From Competibacteraceae bacterium UBA2788 (lineage in GTDB: Bacteria; Pseudomonadota; Gammaproteobacteria; Competibacterales; Competibacteraceae): 8,461 nucleotides of DNA. The stretch spans positions 6,735 to 15,195 of the forward strand of contig DEHY01000174.1 in the NCBI GenBank assembly GCA_002352185.1, given 5' to 3'. Positions 6,891 to 8,461 of this stretch are shown piece after piece. Position 1 is the first letter of the stretch, and every line of letters starts with the position of its first letter. The notes below the pieces were generated by a model. It was not told the origin of the DNA. It made no database searches and saw nothing but the letters and a program-made list of their open reading frames with translations. The position numbers were made by a program, and so were the translations under genes.

Positions 6891-6926
6891 GACGGGGCTG
6901 CTTTCCGCGATAAAGGTTTAACTCGC

Positions 6927-7349
6927 ATGTCTCCATTCCTGATTCACCCCCAGTTTGCAACCGACTGCTGGATTCTGGGCCGACTCCGGCATAGCCATGT
7001 GCTGCTACACAAAAACGCCGTAGTAAGCTGGTTCATTCTGGTTCCAGAAATCGAGGCATTGGATTTTCTGGAACTGCCCGAATCGCTTCAGATCCCGGTG
7101 ATCCAAGAATGCAGCCGCATCGCCGCATTCATTCGTCGGGAAACCGACTCGACCAGGATCAATTTCGCCGCTATCGGCAATATTGTTCCGCAGATGCACC
7201 TGCATGTCATTGGCCGACGCCCGGCGGACCCTTGTTGGCCCCTGCCAGTGTGGGGTCATCTAAGCGAGCGGCGGGATTACTCTGCGGCTGAAGTGGCCGG
7301 AATCGTGGATCGGTTGCGCCAGATCATCGGTCTGACGCCCGTATCCTGA
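6927..7349 (+). CDS. HIT-family (histidine triad) nucleotide hydrolase
   Basis: The product is a 140-residue small cytoplasmic protein of the HIT superfamily, which hydrolyses dinucleoside polyphosphates or nucleoside phosphoramidates. The signature is GNIVPQMHLHVIGR (84-97): Gln89-x-His91-x-His93, with the first triad position Gln and the other two His kept. The Ap4A-hydrolase-like bacterial branch is remembered to carry VPQLHVHVIAR with the same Gln. The DPxWPxPVWG motif (101-110) that follows is also typical of that branch. N-terminal LLHKNAVVSWFILVPE (26-41) is the nucleotide-binding strand region. AAGG lies ten bases before the ATG. It is divergent from kdp and convergent with the methyltransferase gene. 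Substrate is not determinable from sequence. Confidence 0.9.
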   Translation: MSPFLIHPQFATDCWILGRLRHSHVLLHKNAVVSWFILVPEIEALDFLELPESLQIPVIQECSRIAAFIRRETDSTRINFAAIGNIVPQMHLHVIGRRPADPCWPLPVWGHLSERRDYSAAEVAGIVDRLRQIIGLTPVS

Positions 7350-7366
7350 GCGATGCTGCTGCCTGA

Positions 7367-8341
7367 TCACTTTGCTTCGATAACAGGGGCGGCAGGGGGT
7401 GGCAGGTGTCGCGCCCAGGCAGCCAGTGCCCGGATGTGATCGGGGGTGGTGCGGCAACAGCCGCCGATGATGCGGGCGCCGCAGGCATACCACTCCCGCG
7501 CCTGCTCGGCAAAAGTCGCGCAGAGGCCAGAGCCGCGCCAATTACGGCGGGCGGCGTCGTAGACCTCGCCGGAGTTGGGATAAACCACTATCGGCTTTTG
7601 GGTAGCGCTGCGGATGGCGCGCACCAGATCGGGAATGTAGCGCGGCGCGGTGCAGTTCACGCCGACCGCTGCGACTTGAGGACAGGCGTCGAGCCAGGCG
7701 GCGCAATCGGCTAGCCGCTCGCCGTGGCAGGTGTGCGCGCCGTCGCGGGCGCTGAAGCTGATCCAGGCGCTGGCATCGGGAAATTCGGCCAACAGATGCA
7801 CCAAAGCTTGTGCTTCCACCCTACAGGGCAGCGTTTCGCAGGCCAGAATATCCGCGCCGGCGGCCAGCAGCGCCGCCAGTCGCGGGCGGTGGAATTCGAT
7901 CAGCGCCGCCTCGCTCAGGCCATAATCCCCTCGATATTCGGAACCATCCGCCAGAAACGCGCCGTAGGGGCCAACCGAAGCGGCGACGAATGGGCGCGGG
8001 CGGTCCGCATGGTTTGCCGGGTCAGCCCAGAAAGCATCGCGGGCTTCAATGGCAAGGCGCACTGACCGCTGGATCAGCGCCATGGCCTCGGTCGCGTTAA
8101 GCCCTCGGCGCATGAAGCCGGTTACGGTGGCCTGATAGCTGGCGGTGATGGCGCCGTCGGCGCCCGCCAGGAAGTAGTCCAGGTGGACCTGCCGGATCAG
8201 ATCCGGCGTCTCCAGCAAAGCCTTGGCGGACCAAAGCGGATCGCGCAGGTCGCAGCCTCGCCGTTCCAGTTCGGTCGCCAAAGCGCCATCCAGGAGAATG
8301 ATCGGATGGCGTTGCAAAATTGGGGCAAGTGGATTCACCAT
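7367..8341 (-). CDS. mmuM: Homocysteine S-methyltransferase family protein (MmuM-like)
   Basis: This cytosolic zinc enzyme is expected to transfer a methyl group from S-methylmethionine or S-adenosylmethionine to homocysteine, giving methionine. The 324-residue product is one complete homocysteine-binding barrel: ILLDGALATELERRG (15-29) at the first strand, TASYQAT (66-72), ASVGPYGAFLADGSEYRGDY (121-140), CETLP (168-172), then the zinc ligands GVNC (Cys230) and GGCC (Cys295, Cys296). There is no B12 or folate domain, so it is the small MmuM/BhmT type rather than MetH. The annotated ATG 8341 has AAGGAGG only one base upstream, too close; the next codon, GTG at 8338, has four bases and may be the real start. 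It ends 17 bases from the HIT gene, tail to tail. The exact methyl donor is inferred. Confidence 0.92.
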   Translation of the reverse strand: MVNPLAPILQRHPIILLDGALATELERRGCDLRDPLWSAKALLETPDLIRQVHLDYFLAGADGAITASYQATVTGFMRRGLNATEAMALIQRSVRLAIEARDAFWADPANHADRPRPFVAASVGPYGAFLADGSEYRGDYGLSEAALIEFHRPRLAALLAAGADILACETLPCRVEAQALVHLLAEFPDASAWISFSARDGAHTCHGERLADCAAWLDACPQVAAVGVNCTAPRYIPDLVRAIRSATQKPIVVYPNSGEVYDAARRNWRGSGLCATFAEQAREWYACGARIIGGCCRTTPDHIRALAAWARHLPPPAAPVIEAK

Positions 8342-8342
8342 G

Positions 8343-8349
8343 CCTCCTT
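8343..8349 (-). promoter_or_regulatory. Strong Shine-Dalgarno AAGGAGG with unusual spacing before mmuM
   Basis: A near-perfect AAGGAGG ends one base before ATG 8341 and four bases before the following in-frame GTG at 8338. The spacing favours the GTG, which would remove only the first Met. Confidence 0.55.
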
Positions 8350-8351
8350 AT

Positions 8352-8375
8352 ATAGCGCTCCTGGCTGAGTTGTGG
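8352..8375. repeat. Solo copy of the element terminal repeat upstream of mmuM
   Basis: ATAGCGCTCCTGGCTGAG then TTGTGG agrees with the left end of the 1861-1961 element at 21 of 24 positions, and the AAAC that follows matches the interior of that element's right end. No partner end is seen before the window stops. It lies ten bases from the mmuM start, within its leader or promoter. Confidence 0.7.
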
Positions 8376-8461
8376 AAACACCTTGAGCCAAGTCCCCCCG
8401 CTCGCCTAGCTCACGCCCCCCTTTGCCAAAGGGGGGTTGGGGGATTTCGCAGACACCGCCA
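8376..8461. other. Region upstream of mmuM, continuing past the window
   Basis: No coding frame is seen. It contains runs of C and G (8395-8399, 8416-8421, 8431-8445) and one hairpin. On the minus strand TTTCCA (8374-8379) and TATATA (8349-8354) are spaced like a promoter, but the resulting transcript would begin at the ATG and exclude the ribosome site, so this is doubtful. Confidence 0.4.
8416..8436. repeat. G/C-rich perfect hairpin, CCCCCCTTT / AAAGGGGGG
   Basis: A nine-base perfect stem encloses a three-base GCC loop. The flanking GTTGGGGGATTTCG extends a common type of intergenic repeat (CCCCCAACCCCCCTTTGG on the minus strand) seen in many bacterial genomes. It may be a repeat copy or a transcript end of a gene beyond the right edge. 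Confidence 0.65.

Larger units (their letters stand above)
6724..6926. promoter_or_regulatory. Divergent control region between the kdp operon and the HIT gene
   Basis: This 203-base stretch is visibly AT-richer than its neighbours. On the minus strand it carries KdpE-like TTTACA repeats (6784-6821); on the plus strand an extended -10 (6882-6890). Minus-strand TATGAT at about 6752-6757 is a possible kdp -10, but its distance from the nearest TTTACA is 21 bases, too long for a standard sigma-70 -35 element, as might be expected of an activator-dependent promoter. No coding frame here is convincing. Confidence 0.6.

Noticed and set aside
6724..6926. A c-di-AMP (ydaO-type) riboswitch in the kdp leader
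   Set aside because: The leader is short and lacks the conserved riboswitch core; the TTTACA repeats explain regulation better.
6751..6960. A 69-codon minus-strand open frame upstream of the kdp operon
   Set aside because: It crosses the promoter region and the HIT gene start, contains the KdpE-like operator, and has no recognisable protein character.
7350..7366. A bidirectional terminator between the convergent HIT and mmuM genes
   Set aside because: The gap is 17 bases and no stable hairpin with T-runs can be drawn across the two gene ends.

Overview
The window comes from a GC-rich bacterial chromosome, most likely a proteobacterium and probably gammaproteobacterial. This is inferred from codon use, family resemblance and many palindromic CACGGGC...GCCCGTG repeats between genes; several proteins resemble what I remember from Candidatus Competibacter-type genomes. 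No rRNA, tRNA, CRISPR array, transposase or phage gene was found.

Layout, left to right. (1) 1-506, minus strand: the N-terminal 168 residues of a protein that runs off the left edge, possibly a CorA-like membrane protein. (2) 507-671: a gene-free stretch with two direct copies of a 30-bp repeat. (3) 672-1820, minus: a secreted phosphoesterase-family protein. It looks like an internally deleted member of the 'YncE beta-propeller + alkaline phosphatase-like' family: only the extreme N-terminus and the C-terminal part remain, joined in frame. (4) 1861-1961: a compact 101-bp element with imperfect 24-bp terminal inverted repeats and two internal hairpins. (5) 2011-6723, minus: a high-affinity potassium uptake operon. 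The order of transcription is a 31-residue membrane peptide, a 36-residue ORF, kdpF (29 aa), kdpA, kdpB and kdpC. The first four ORFs are linked by gaps or overlaps of 1-4 bases. (6) 6724-6926: a divergent control region with a sequence resembling the E. coli KdpE operator on the kdp side and an extended -10 promoter on the other side. (7) 6927-7349, plus: a HIT-family hydrolase with a Gln-x-His-x-His motif. (8) 7367-8341, minus: a homocysteine S-methyltransferase (MmuM-like), convergent with the HIT gene. (9) 8342-8461: its upstream region, holding another copy of the element end and a G/C-rich hairpin.

KdpFABC is an ATP-driven K+ importer. KdpA carries the K+ selectivity filters, KdpB is the P-type ATPase, KdpC is a periplasm-facing stabiliser and KdpF is a small stabilising peptide. 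No kdpD or kdpE is adjacent, although the apparent operator implies a KdpDE-type regulator elsewhere. The most unusual points are the truncated phosphoesterase, the two extra mini-ORFs ahead of kdpF, and the repeat family whose ends carry Shine-Dalgarno-like sequences directly upstream of two genes.
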